Assembly (NCBI RefSeq): GCF_028583425.1
Contig: NC_072790.1
Location: forward strand, 12,816,552-12,880,551
Source: Eublepharis macularius
Taxonomy: Eukaryota > Chordata > Lepidosauria > Squamata > Eublepharidae
Direction: 5' to 3'
Length of the DNA stretch: 64,000 nt
The position numbers and the translations under genes were made by a program. The stretch's first letter is position 1, and each line of letters begins with the position of its first letter. Below, piece after piece: positions 49,368 to 61,021 of the stretch. The notes under the pieces are model-generated. The model was not told the origin of the DNA and did no database searches. It was given only the letters and a program-made list of their open reading frames with translations.

Positions 49368-49454
49368 TCAGTGACTACAATCAAGTGCACTCCACTTGCA
49401 CTACGTGATCAAGTGGAGCGCAAGAGGAGCGCAAGTGAACAGGGAGGAACAGGG

Positions 49455-49853
49455 AGGTATGGTTGCCCCCGAAGAAGCATCGACTGGTGAAACGAATGAA
49501 GCTAGCCATTGGTCGGGCAGATTGATACCATTCCATGTGGAGCTTCTATTCTGTTGCTGGGAGAAGCTCTGTATTGACTGTTCATAAGGAAAGTTTCTTG
49601 GTGGCTATTACCTTTGGTACGGACCTTTGAATTGTGGCTGGATGCCTTACATTGATTGCGGACATTTGTGCATACTGAAATAGAATTCTATGTGCATTGA
49701 CTGTAACACATTTTTGTATTCTTTGTTGATGTGAAATTGTATGTTGTATATGAGCATTATAGCAAGATATTATTAATACAATTTTGCATATAGTAGAGGA
49801 GAGCATCTTTGTTTGTGCCCTTACGCATTCTCTCTCAAAAGCCTCCCCTTGTG
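49455..49853 (+). mobile_element. Possible Penelope-like element fragment with hammerhead-like motif
   Basis: A CCGAAGAAGCATCGACTGGT then GAAACG arrangement is followed by an AT-rich tail. Repeats of the CAGGGAGG sequence flank the left edge. The family assignment is inference. Confidence 0.35.
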
Positions 49854-49920
49854 TAGGAATACACGTGAGTCTGTTCACTTGCCATTCAAGTGTAATTCGT
49901 CACTCCTAGCTTGGCCCCTA

Positions 49921-50400
49921 GTTAGATTGGCGGACACAATAAACCTCAAGGAGATTTTAGCTGATCAAGAAAGGGTATATTGAAATGCAATGAGCCTACT
50001 GCTTCCTCAACCACAGAGGAAATGAGATCTTCGTTTGCATCACATGACCTGCCCACCTACCCCCCCACCCCCCTGTTCAGCACCTTTTTGATGGTGCAGC
50101 AAAGCTGTAACATCGATCCATCGGTAAGTGCATTAAATTATTTAAGAGATGCTTGAACTCATTTCCTAGGGAGAAATCATGTAAGCACGTGATTTAATCC
50201 GTAAAAATGGCTCGTAGTAGACAGAATCAAATGGGAGACTGAGCATGCATTTTTTAACAGAGAAAGCAATTGCAAGGGGAGCAGTGAGCCAGTGGAAATC
50301 CAGAGTTTGCAGCGCCCTCAAATTAGAAGTAGCACCTGATTAAAACGGGATACTTTGATTAAAAGTTTTAAAAGCAGTCATAATTAGAGACTATTCAATT
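49921..50400. other. Unassigned sequence
   Basis: No gene or defined element was recognised; a C-rich run lies near 50060. Confidence 0.35.
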
Positions 50401-50439
50401 GGATTTTTACCTGCTAACATCTTCTCCACACATTGACAC

Positions 50440-50610
50440 TGAGAGATCTCTGTCTTTCGGTGCTACACCTCTGAAGATGCCAGTCACAGCTGCTGGCGAA
50501 ACGTCAGGAACTACAATGCCAAGACCACAGCCATACAGCCCGGAAAATCCACAACAACTAACGTTCTCCGGCCGTGAAAGCCTTCAACAATATATCGACA
50601 ATATATTTAA
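50440..50610 (+). mobile_element. Possible Penelope-like terminal fragment
   Basis: It contains CTGAAGATGCCAGTCACAGC then TGCTGGCGAAACGTCAGG, a hairpin between CTGAAGA and GAAAC, followed by CCATACAGCCCGGAAAATCC and GGCCGTGAAAGCCTTCAACA. This is a widespread reptile repeat. The Penelope assignment is inferred from the motif. Confidence 0.45.
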
Positions 50611-50723
50611 TTGGACTGTATCATCCAGACTGATTGACTGCATTGTTAATTTCTATCTGACCTTAGCAGTGGCCAGTGATGGCCTAGAAGAGCCCCCCCC
50701 CCCTCGCCACACACACGCACTGA

Positions 50724-50826
50724 AGGCCAAGCTAGAAGTGACGTGGAGTGCAAGTGAACAGGGAGGAATACGTGTGAGTCTGTTCACTTGCCATTCAAGT
50801 GTAACTCGTCACTTCTAGCTTGGCCC
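50724..50826. mobile_element. Palindromic miniature element, GGGCCAAGCTAC family (short)
   Basis: Arms AGGCCAAGCTAGAAGTGACG and CGTCACTTCTAGCTTGGCCC; the left arm is internally shortened. Confidence 0.68.
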
Positions 50827-51576
50827 ACAGAGTTTAATTTCATTTTGTACTAGGTTTCAGTTTTTCAGCAACAGTTGTGGTTGTCTACTTTCCACTGTTG
50901 GCTTAGCAGATCTGCAGTGTGGTCCTAAACAGAGTTGCAATGGGTTGAGACTGGCCCATTAACAATCTGTGCAAACAGACTGGAGTTGCTCCAGTCCCAT
51001 TGAAGCCAATAGCCCAAGAAGGGTGTAAATCGGCTTTGGCTCTCACTGTGATTTTTATTGTGCCTGGATGTTACAGGGTCTCCACCTCCCAGTCAGTTCT
51101 GCTAACAACAGCACTCTAAGGAGCCTTTGGTCTGAGCAAGAGACCTCTTACAAGGGTGAACGGCCCCTGAGCTGGAGGAATGGGCTGCCGTTAGCAGGGC
51201 TGTTAGCAGTGTTTTTATTGGCTCAGAGTTTGACCCTGAAGAGGAACACGTGCATTTCGCCCAATGGCTTTAGACTGGCTGCTTCCATGCTAGGCAGCCA
51301 ATCTTCTGTTCCCTACATTTCTATGACGAAAGAAAGAAAGAAAGCGGGGAGGGAGCCGTCTGGCCCTCAAAATGCTACATGGGCCAAAGCCTTAACTAAA
51401 TGAATAGTGCATAGCTACAGAGAAAGAGAATATTTTGAAGATTAGGTTATATATACCTAAGCAGCTTTTGGAAGTTGAATTTAAGTTCATTTTAGAAAAT
51501 GTTGCCAGGACTGGTAGCTAACAGCAGACATGCTAGGAATCCCAGGCTGGGCTTACCTGCATTCTCTAGCAACTCA
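50827..51576. other. Unassigned sequence with a short palindromic repeat
   Basis: A decayed CAATCCTAAGCAGAGTTA-type palindrome lies near 50916-51030. The rest is unrecognised. Confidence 0.4.
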
Positions 51577-51810
51577 GGGCCAAGCTACACGTGACAAATG
51601 ACACAGGTTGGACACTTGTCAGCTTCCCTCAAGTTTTGATGGGAAATGTAGGGATCCTGGTCTTGCAGCTTGGTTCTCCAACTGCTGTCCAGTGGACTTT
51701 TCAACTGTCACTTGTCCAACATTCCACCAAGCTGCCTACATTTCCCATCAAAACTTGAGGGAAGCTGACAAGTGTCCAACCTGAGTCATTCATCACTTAT
51801 AGTTTGGCCC
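51577..51810. mobile_element. 234-bp palindromic miniature element, GGTTGGACAC family
   Basis: Exactly 234 bp, ends GGGCCAAGCTACACGTGAC and TCACTTATAGTTTGGCCC, with a perfect TCA TSD (51574-51576 and 51811-51813). The ends are those of the GGGCCAAGC family while the interior is of the GGTTGGACAC type. Confidence 0.82.
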
Positions 51811-52070
51811 TCAGCTTGACCTGCACAGAGGACCTGAGCAAGCAATAGCAGTTAAGTAAGGTCCTATTGGCTCCTTAGGTCACCTGATCTTGCTGGGCTT
51901 GGAAACGGTAATACCTTCTCAACATCTCCAGATATAGAGCAGCAGAGATGAGGTTAATGAATCATGTGGATTCCCATAGTCAGAATCTTCGTTTTGGGGC
52001 CCATGGTTCTGAATGAAGCTGGAGAAACTGGGCCTAATGCTGATTTAAAGAGACGGACTATGTTCTTAGA

Positions 52071-52196
52071 TCCAGAGGAGTTAGCCATGTTAGTCCGTAG
52101 TAGCAAAATAGAAGAGTCCAGTAGCACCTTTAAGACTAACCAACTTTACTGTAGCATAAGCTTTCGAGAATCATAGTTCTCTTCGTCAGATGCAAG
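52071..52196 (+). mobile_element. AGTAGCACCTTTAAGACTAACC repeat, single copy
   Basis: GAGGAGTTAGCCATGTTAGT through GTAGCACCTTTAAGACTAAC to CTTCGTCAGATGCAAG. This is one unit without the inverted partner seen at 14234. Confidence 0.68.
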
Positions 52197-53140
52197 ATGT
52201 TCTGGAATCCCAGACCGAATCCATCTATCACTCCCATCCAGCAAAGACTAGGAGCTCTTTGGTCATAGTGCAACCAATGACCTTTAGGCACATAGAGTCC
52301 CTTTCTCTGGAGTCTTCCTTCACTCTGAAATGCAGCAGGCATCTCAGTCAATGGCCCAGTCAAATACTGCCATGGGACAGCATGGGAAGAGCGAGGCTTG
52401 CTTTCCTTCTAGCCCTGCAGCAAACTGAGCAACACAGTCGATGGTCTCCTATTGCGCATGCATCCTCCAGGATCACCTGCACACTCACATGCAACCTTTA
52501 AATGAACAACATTAGACACATGGCCTGCTTTGGGGGCCTGCACAGTCAGAGCCACCTGCCATGACCGCAAGAGCTGATCGCAAGATTAATCACCAAGGTG
52601 CATGGCCCATTGACAGGCCCCAAGTAAAACCATTGCAAGGCACACATAGACACCAAAGTAGTAAGCCAACTCAAAAATGTTAATCCTTTTTCTTTTAACC
52701 ATGTGCCTTGAAGTTGGAGCCAGTGCAGGCGCATTTGGTGTGGCTCCTACAACACAGTAGCATGCAATCGCGCATGGAAAGAAGACTTTTTTTTCTGACT
52801 TTGGACATATTCAAGCTGTTTAGATGCAGACAGACAAGATGCTGAACTTCGATGACCACCTGCACGCGGGAAAAAAGCTGAATACTAAAGTAAACTTTTA
52901 AAGTAGCCACATATTTTCTAAAATAAGAGTTTTGTATTAATAAATGGTGGAATGAACATTGCACCAATTAAATGAATGTTGCACCAAACGAAATTGCAGT
53001 TTCCAGGAAGCTATGTGATAATTCCATTACAAACTGGGAGACATCTCAGAAACAAAATGATTGCTGAGAAAACTTGTAAATAGCAAGACAACCTGGAATG
53101 AATCAAACTGAGGAACAATTTGCCTATTGTCACACTTAGA
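52197..53140. other. Unassigned sequence
   Basis: No gene or defined element was recognised. A decayed SINE-like segment follows at about 53145-53300. Confidence 0.35.
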
Positions 53141-53317
53141 AAGCACTTTTATGTTTTTGTTTACATATTTGAAGTCCCTCTATGGGGGACTCCAAAGCTG
53201 CTTAAAACATCATTCTGCCTTCCTCCATTTCATTCTCATAACAACCCTGTGGGGTAGGTTAGGCGGAGAGATTGTCTCAAGCTTTCTAGGAACAAGATGC
53301 TCCATGGTAGTTGTCAT

Positions 53318-54144
53318 TAGAGATGGGCACGAACAGCAATAGGAACTTTAAAAAGCCACGAACAGCCCAATCAGCTGTTCACGAACAAGCTATTCGTGAG
53401 GCCCCATTCTAAACGAACAGGTGGTCGTTGCAAGCCTCATTCGTTGCTGTTCGTCAAGCCAGACAGCCTGGCACCTGCAATCAATTCCCTTGGCAACTTA
53501 GGCAGGGACTGCCTGAACTCTGTCTGAACTCCTGCAGTTGCCCTGGAAACCCCAATCTAAACCCAATTTAGCTTGATAGGCAGGACTTCCTTTCAAGTGT
53601 GGAGCTCCAAATTTGTTACAAGGAAGCAAAGAGCAGGGGGGAAGGGGGCTCCCAGCTCTGGTTTTGCAGACAGTGGAGAGGGAGAGAGTTGCTGTTGGCA
53701 TTTTGAGAGAGAGACAGGGAGAGTGCATTGGAGCTTGAATTTTCTTTGTATGTGGTGGGATAGGGATCTACCCCTTCCAGTTCCAGGGCTGCTGCCAGGC
53801 TCTGGGCCAAGCTATTATTTATTACTGGTCCCTTTCCTGCTGCCTGCTCAAGTTAGGTTTCTGGGAGTGGTGCGGTAGGGATCTACCCCTTCAGGTTCCA
53901 GGGCTGCTGCCAGGCTCTGGGGCCAAGCTATTACTTATTACTAGTACCTTTCCTGCTGCCTGCTCAGGTAGGGTTTCTGGGAGTGGTGTGGTAGGGATCT
54001 TGATGTCTGGAGGGGGGCCTGCTGGCCCCCACGAACAACAAACATGTTCCTGAACAGGTCATGTTCGTCAATGTTCGTTGTTTGTGTATGGCAACGAACA
54101 ACGAACACCATGTTCGGGTTTTTTTCTGTTTGTGCCCATGTCTA
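53318..54144. mobile_element. Non-autonomous hAT element, TAGAGATGGGCAC family (long)
   Basis: An 827-bp copy with ends TAGAGATGGGCACGAAC and TTGTGCCCATGTCTA, and a perfect 8-bp TSD, GTTGTCAT (53310-53317 and 54145-54152). It contains an internal direct duplication (about 53755-53860 and 53870-54000, each with ATCTACCCCTTC). It has inserted in or beside an older SINE ending near 53300. Confidence 0.8.
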
Positions 54145-54536
54145 GTTGTCATTAACTTTACCTATTCCTATTCCTATACCTATTCACCTATTCCTAACTG
54201 ATTCAGTTTTTAAAAATTCAGCCTTGGCTGAGCATAATATAGAAAGTCATAATTCTAACTTTACTAACTTCATTCCCGACAGTGTGAATTTTGCCTCGCG
54301 GAATTTTGACTCCTGCAGAACATTTCATTGTAAGCACCCTGAAGGCAAAGGCTAGCACTGTTTCTTCTGCTCCAGGCCCTGGTTCCTTGAGCACGACACT
54401 GTCTTCTATCAAACACATCCCCTATCAACTTCTTTTTGCTCCAGTTAAAAGCAAGAAAATTGTCCACCACCGAGTGCAGTTTTTGCAGGGAGGCCATGGA
54501 ATGGTTCCAGCTTTTCTTAGGAAATTCTAGACTACG

Positions 54537-54653
54537 GGCCAAGCTACAAGTGACGAATGACACTTGAACGGCAAGTGTATTTCTCCCTGTTCACTTGCCC
54601 TCCACTCAATCCACTTGCCATTCAAGTGTCATTCGTCATGTGTAGCTTGGCCC
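54537..54653. mobile_element. Palindromic miniature element, GGGCCAAGCTAC family (short)
   Basis: A 117-bp palindrome with a perfect TAC TSD (54534-54536 and 54654-54656). Confidence 0.8.
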
Positions 54654-54988
54654 TACCACACCTTGCAATTTAAACAGAAGAAACTGTCATTTTTACTGAA
54701 AGTCAGAGGTGCCCTTTTGCAAGCAGAAGGATCTTCAATTTCTGTGGATTTTTCACTCAAAATACACCCGCCAACTATATCCTGCACTGTTCCTAAAGCG
54801 CTCCACACTTAGGTCTGCAGGTGCTGAAAAGTTGCAACTGACTTACGGCAGTCCTATTAATTAAGGGGTTTTCATGGCAAGTGAGGAGCAGGGGGGAGGT
54901 TGCTGTTGCCTTCCTCTACAGAGCTACCCTGGACTACCTTGGCAGTCTTCCATCCGGCCAGGGCCAACTCTGCTTAGCCTCCAAGGGC

Positions 54989-55202
54989 TAGGGTTGCCAG
55001 CCTCCAGGTGGTAGCTGGAGATCGCCCGGAATTACACCAGATCTCCAGGCAACAAAGACCCGTTCCCCTGGAGAAAATGGCTGCTCTGAAGGGTGAACTC
55101 TATGGCATTACACCCCATTGAGGCACCTCCCCAAACCCCACCCTCTCCAGGCTCCACCCTCAAAATCTCCAGGAATTTCCCAGCCTGGACCTGGCAACCC
55201 TA
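54989..55202. mobile_element. hAT-like miniature element, TAGGGTTGCC family
   Basis: TAGGGTTGCCAGCCTCCAGG to GACCTGGCAACCCTA; the TSD octamers CCAAGGGC and CGAAGAGC match at 6 of 8. Confidence 0.72.
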
Positions 55203-55289
55203 CGAAGAGCTAATGAGATTGGCCTGCCTAGCACCCAACCTTTACAAGTAGCTTTTGGGATGGAATAGGGGATGCAGATAGAGGAAAGG

Positions 55290-55490
55290 CAGTGTGCCAT
55301 GGCCTGATATTTTTAGATCTCAGAAGCTAAGCCGGGTGGGTGCTTGGATGGGAGACCACCAAGAAAAGCCGAGGTTGCTCTGTAGAGGAAGGTAATGGCA
55401 AGCCAGCTCTGCTCCTCAGTTGCCTTGAGAGCCCTTTGTTATGGTTGCCATAAGTTATTTGCAACTTGACAGCAAATACATACATACATG
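55290..55490 (+). mobile_element. 5S-rRNA-derived SINE (5S-Sauria type), diverged
   Basis: AGATCTCAGAAGCTAAGCCG then TGCTTGGATGGGAGACCACC follows 5S rRNA, and GTTGCCATAAGTTATTTGCA with ACTTGACAGCA is the tail. Confidence 0.8.
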
Positions 55491-55597
55491 TATGAAGCCA
55501 GGAATTATTCATTCTGCCAGTGGAGCAGTTCTTTGGTCTCAGTATATGGCACTAAAAGCACACCACCACAACAAAACAAATGCCCGGCTGCTTCACA

Positions 55598-55774
55598 GAG
55601 CCAAGCTACAAGAGATGAATGACACTTGCCTGCCAAGTAAACAGACTTACATGTATTCCTCCCTGTTCACTTGCCATTCACTTGTGCTCCACTTGATCAA
55701 GTTGAACAGGGAGGAATACATGTGAGTCTGTTCACTTGCCAGGCAAGTGTCATTCATCACTTGTAGCTTGGCTC
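55598..55774. mobile_element. Palindromic miniature element, GAGCCAAGCTAC type, left of a tandem pair
   Basis: Ends GAGCCAAGCTACAAGAGATG and CACTTGTAGCTTGGCTC. The next element begins two bases later. Confidence 0.76.
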
Positions 55775-55775
55775 A

Positions 55776-55902
55776 GGGCCAAGCTACAAGTGACGGATGA
55801 CACTTGAACGGCAAGTGTATTTCTCTGTTCACTTGCCCTCCACTTGCGCTCCACTCAATCCACTTGCCCTTCAAGTGTCATTCATCACTTGTAGCTTGGC
55901 CC
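55776..55902. mobile_element. Palindromic miniature element, GGGCCAAGCTAC family, right of a tandem pair
   Basis: A perfect TCA TSD, where the left TCA (55773-55775) overlaps the last bases of the preceding element and the right is 55903-55905. Confidence 0.78.
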
Positions 55903-56098
55903 TCAGTTATTAGAATGTCTGACCCAGGTTCGAATACCTCATTCTGCCATGATAGGTGACCTTGGGCCAGTCACACACTGTCAGCCTCACAGGTTGTACT
56001 CACGATAAAATGCAAGAGAAGGAGAATGATGTTGTAAGCTGCTTTGGATCCCCATTAGGGAGAAAATCAGGATATAAATATATCTAAATAAATAAATG
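55903..56098 (+). mobile_element. tRNA-derived SINE, head displaced by a miniature element
   Basis: GTCTGACCCAGGTTCGAATA then GTGACCTTGGGCCAGTCACA and a tail of ATAAATATATCTAAATAAAT. The 5' end abuts the palindromic element at 55902. Confidence 0.6.
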
Positions 56099-56828
56099 CT
56101 AACATGCATGTAGTAATGATAGGGAAATAAAGCAGCTTAGGCATGTCCACGCAAGTCCATCCCAACTATTGCACATAATGTGTGGGGTCTGAAATGTGCA
56201 TTGCATTCAAGGGAAACCACTTTCCCCACAATTTCCACTCAGCCACAGTATATTACTATACTGAAAGTACAAGCAGTGTCATAAAGCCAGTATGACTAAT
56301 AGAATGGCAGCCCATCTGTGACAAGCCCGGAGGGAAATGCGTGCACAGAAGAGAGCAAGCAGCGCCCACCCCCTCATGCTGCCTACACAGTGGCTCGTCA
56401 CATGTACCCTCCGTGGGTTGTGGCAAGCCATGGCACTGCTCTCATCTGTGTGTATCCCCCAGAGTGTATTTTGTTTTTGAGAAAGCAAGACCTGAGTGCC
56501 AAACCTTTCACGGAACAAATGTGTGCATCAGATACAAACGCAAGCCTTTGCTTTGGAAACCCTGCAATTCCAATGAGTCCCTCTCTAGCTTGAGTGATTT
56601 AGTTATCATTGTTTGTTCATGTGCCCGTTGGGGTGGGTGCCCGGTGGGGTGGCTGGGTGGCTGCCCCCCAACTGCCTCCTGTCCCCTTCTCCTGGTACGT
56701 CCGGGGGCTGAGCCTCAGTCCCCAGACAAATGCATCAATTAAACTCAAAGAAAGTCCACTCCCCCTTTATTAGGAGTCATATAGAAATATATGCATATAT
56801 ATTTATAATAATTAATAGCTGTGCTTAT
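56099..56828. other. Unassigned sequence
   Basis: No gene or element was recognised; a GC-rich stretch lies at about 56625-56720. Confidence 0.35.
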
Positions 56829-59590
56829 ATATTTATTATTTATTTATTATTTTAGATTTTTATTCCACCCTCCCCGCAAACAGGCTCAGGGCAGATTATA
56901 TCATTTAAAAGCCACAATAAATATCACATTTCCATAAAAACAATTTTAAAAAATTAAATTAAATCAGCATTACAGACAATTAATTAAAACAGATGGCAGT
57001 ATTAACCAATGTGGAAACAGGATGATTGACTGCCTAATTGGGAGGGTTCAGATTGTTCTTTCCCCTCCCTACCAGGCCAGCAGAGGACTGGCCCAGCCTC
57101 AACCATATGCCTGGCGGAACATCTCTGTCTTACAGGCCGGGACCTGGTCTCCATAGACAGAGAGTTCCACCAGGTCAGAGACAGGACTGAGAAGGGCCTG
57201 CCTCTGGTTGAGGCTAGGTGGGCCTCCCTGGGGCCAGGGACAACCAACAGCTGTTTCTCTCCTGATCAGAGTGTCCTCCGGGGAATATATAGGGAGAGGC
57301 GGTCCCGCAGATACACTGGTCCCAGTCCGCATAGGGCTTTGCAGGTTAACACCAGACCCTGAATCTGATCCAGTATTCCACTGGCAACCAATGCAGCTGG
57401 CGTAGTACAGGTGTTATATAAGTCCCACTTAGCACTCCTACAAAACACACATCGCTGCATTTTGAACCGGCTGTAATCTCCAAGTCAGGCTCAAGGACAG
57501 CCCCATGTAGAGTGAGTTACAGTAATCCAGTCTAGAGATGACCATTGCCTGGATCACTGCAGTTAAGTCGTGGGTCGAAAGGTAAAGGACAAGTTGCCTG
57601 GTCTGCAGTAGATGGCAAAAAGAGGACCAGGCAACTGCTGCAACCTGCACCTCCATTTTCAAGGAGGCATCCGGAATCACCCCCAAGCTCTTAACCCTTG
57701 GAATTGGTGCAAGTGGCGCCCCATCGAGGATCGGGAGCCGGAGTCCCGAACCTAAACACCCACAGCTCAAATGCAGGACCTCTATCTTTGTTGGGTTCAA
57801 TTTCAGCTGACCCTGCTTCAACCATCCAATCACAGCTTCAAAAGCACACTCCAAGACATCTGGGGCTGAGTCGGGCCATCCATCCATCATCAGATGTAAC
57901 TGGGTGCCATCTGCATATTGATGACATCCCAGTCTGAAGCGCTGCATCAACTGAGCAAACGGGCGCATGTAGATATTAAACAATAATGGGGAGAGTATTG
58001 CCCCCTGCAGGAAACCACGCACCAAAGGGTGGCAGAATGACAACTTCTCCCCAAGCGCCGACCATGTCCCCAAGCGCTTCTGTCCCCGACCATGGAGGAA
58101 AGAGACAAGCCACTGCAAGGCAGTCCCTTGTATCTGCACATTGGCAAGATGGTGGGTCAAAAGATCATGATCGACCGTATCGAACGCTGCTAACAAATCC
58201 AATAATATCAGCAGCACCGAACCACCTTGATCCAGATGCCTGTGAAGCTCATCTGTAGAGCAACCAGCAATGTCTCCGTCCCAGGTCCCGGGAAGAACCC
58301 AGACTAGAAGGGATCTAGGGCTGAGGTGTCCCCCAGGAAACCCTGCAGCTGTGACTCCACCACCTGCTCACCTTGCCCAGAAACTGGAAGCCTGAAACTG
58401 GGTGGTAATTGACCAGCTCAGAGGGGTCCAAGAATGTTTTTTTTTAAAGAGAGGCCTCACCATGGCTTCCTTTAGTGCCCCAGGAAAAACCCCAGAGTTA
58501 ACAATGGCCTCCAAGGAGGACCATAGCCTATTAGCACTGGCCTTTACCAGCCATGATGGGCACAGGTCCAAAGGGCACATGATGGGCCTCACTGCTCGTA
58601 GGGTCCTGTCAATCTCATCCCTAGAGAGTGGTCTGAAATGATCAAATATCGGTCCAACAGACAGCCAAGGGGTCTCTAGCTCATTTACTGTATCAGTCAC
58701 GGCTGGCAAGTTGTGGCAAATTTTATCAGCAAAGAAGCTCCAAAAGACCTCACAGCTAATATCTGAATTCAAAATTTGGCGGCCTCCCTCTGATAGGGAG
58801 TCCAATGACTGAACCACATTAAACAGTTTTGCCGGATGTGAGCTAGCTGACGCGATGGAGGCTGCGTAAAAATCCTTCTTCACAGCCTTGACCGCCACCC
58901 CATAGGGTTTCATAAACGTCCTATAAGATGATCTTGCCTCTTCATCCCGAGATCATCGCCACACTCGCTCAAGCCGTCTTAGCTCCTACTTCTTCTGTCG
59001 TAGCTCCTCTGTATACCAGGGTGCTTGTCTGGCGCAGGGGCAAAGAGGGCAACGGAGGGTGATTTCGTTGATGGCTTCGGAGAGCCGGCCTTGCCAGTCC
59101 TCCACCAGCTCATCCAATGACCCGCCATGGAACATCAGATCCCGCAAAGCATTCTGGAATCCAATTGGATCCATAAGTCTCTGCAGGCGAGCATAAATCA
59201 GCTGGCTGCCCTTACGAGGGCGGGGTGGCAAATCCAACCAAGCCTTCAAAACCAAGTGGTCTGACCATGGCACCAATTCTACTGCTTCCAGATCCACATT
59301 CATCCCCATCCTGAAGATCAGATCTAGCGCGTGGCCTGCTTGATGAGTAGCGGTCGATACAAATTGGGAGAGTCCCAGCGCTGCCATGGATGACACCAGG
59401 TCTGCAGCCTGTGTGGAGGTAGCATCATCGACATGGACACTGAAGCCCCCCAGAACCACCAGTCTGGGGTACTCCAAGGCCCACCCCGCCCCCACCTCCA
59501 GCAGTCACAACAGGGTATCTGCCAGTGCACTAGGTGGCTGGTATACCAAGCAGATAGCCAAACTCTCCTCAGCACCCCACACAAGGATCT
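56829..59590 (-). mobile_element. L2-group LINE B, 5'-truncated
   Basis: Minus strand, in order: endonuclease C-terminal part (58986-59495, VVLGGFSVHVDDATSTQAAD and HALDLIFRMG), pre-RT region (58368-58913), RT (57438-58217: LLDLLAAFDTVDHDLLTHHL, GFLQGAILSPLLFNIYMRPF, YADGTQLH, VKSLGVIPDASLKMEVQV, SRLDYCNSLY), then 3'UTR with GGCTCAGGGCAGATT reversed and an AT-rich tail near 56829. The catalytic YADD reads YADG, so this copy is catalytically dead, and the open frame is broken between blocks. It is better preserved than LINE A. Confidence 0.85.
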
Positions 59591-59596
59591 TCTAGA

Positions 59597-59764
59597 CAGA
59601 TGAGTACCCCACTGAGAGCAGTCAACAAAGTCAGTGTTATTATTATCCCCTCAACATAACTGGGGAGCTGGGACTGAGAGGAGTGACTGACTCAAGGCCA
59701 CCTGCTGAGCTCATGGCAGGAGTGGGAGTCGAACCAGCAGAGCGCTGATTTGCATCCAGTGTGC
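59597..59764 (-). mobile_element. tRNA-derived SINE
   Basis: ATTATCCCCTCAACATAACT through GAGTGACTGACTCAAGGCCA to GGGAGTCGAACCAGCAGAGC. This is an uninterrupted relative of the SINE split at 38762-39975. Confidence 0.7.
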
Positions 59765-59998
59765 TGTAGCAGTTAAGAGTGTCAGACCAGGATCTGGGAG
59801 ACGCAGACTGCAATTCCCATTCTACTACGGAAGCACACTTGGTGATCTGGGGCCAGTCTCTCTTTCTATGTTGGCCTAAACTACATCGCAGGGTTGCGGT
59901 TGTGATGATAGAATGAAGGAGGGGGGTGATGTTAAGCCACTTTGGGTCCCTGTTGGAGAAGAAAACTGGGTAGCAATCTCTAAATAAATAAATATTTA
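59757..59998 (+). mobile_element. tRNA-derived SINE
   Basis: GTGTGCTGTAGCAGTTAAGA then TGCAATTCCCATTCTACTAC, CACTTTGGGTCCCTGTTGG and an (AAATA)n-like tail. Confidence 0.65.
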
Positions 59999-61021
59999 AA
60001 ATCTTGCCTGAGATAACTGACAAAAACTTACCATCACCTAAGCCTGGGAATGGGGTCAAAGGATAGTTCTCTGATCAAAATGGTCCCCGAGCAGCCCCTG
60101 AATGTGTCCATTCCACTGGCACGAAATGCCACCAGCATCCGCTTCTGGCACGAAATGCCAACAGTTCCAAACACCATCATTAAATAATAACTGCTTCTTG
60201 TCTCAAATAAAACCTCTGGTTTTTCAGGTGCAAACTCATTAAAAAGGTACAAATGATTAGATTTAGTCATGCCACGCTCACCACCAGTGAGCATATTCAT
60301 GCATTGGAACGGCAAAATCATACAGGCATTCACACCTAATGGTTTTGGGGAGGTAAAATTGCTCTTTCAATGTTATAAAACCCGGATTGACGGCTCTTTA
60401 AAACACAGAGCTTTACCCTTTATATGCACTGACATTTGTAGGCTGAGTCACAAATTATATTAGCAACAGGAACGTTCAATAGAACCCCACAGCTGCGCAA
60501 GACTTATTTGCTTGTTTCCAAAGCATGCTGCTGTTTCACTCCCATAACTTCTAATTCTTGGCTACGGTTCACTTTGTATTTAGGGATATAAATATGAAAG
60601 AGTCCCAAGAACACACACACTACACAAAGTATCGTAGAATTTGTGATTACTGAACTCCGTTTTCAGCCCCCAGACCTCCCTCGCAGACTGGAAAGATGCA
60701 AAATCTTTTCTGCTCAAACGGTCAAGACCTTTCCCTCTGATTGATATCTTTGCCTTTATTTCGTCAATGTGTATTGGGGTGTGCCAGGACTGGGATTACA
60801 GAAAGGGACACTTGAGGGAGACAGATCTTGTCATGCATCAACAGAAGTGGGATAACAAGTTTTTGTTTCATAACACTCTCTAAGTTGCAACATATGCTAC
60901 TATAAAACTTATAAAGGGATGCCTTCAGAGACTGTTGAATAAGGGAACGGAACTTCAACCTTTCCTACAGCTGAATTCAAAATTACTGCAGGCCCAAGCT
61001 TCAGTTCTTTCCTAGTATCCC
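59999..61021. other. Unassigned sequence
   Basis: No gene or defined element was recognised. Confidence 0.35.

Larger units (their letters stand above)
49152..49917. mobile_element. Palindromic miniature element, GGGCCAAGCTAC family, with two internal insertions
   Basis: The outer ends GGGCCAAGCGAGAAGTGACG and CGTCACTCCTAGCTTGGCCC have a CTA TSD (49149-49151 and 49918-49920). A second copy of the family sits inside at 49250-49367, and an unrelated 400-bp segment at about 49455-49853. Confidence 0.7.

Noticed and set aside
57438-58217. Host gene encoding a reverse-transcriptase-like protein
   Set aside because: The motifs and order match an L2-group LINE, with a dead catalytic box and broken frames around it.
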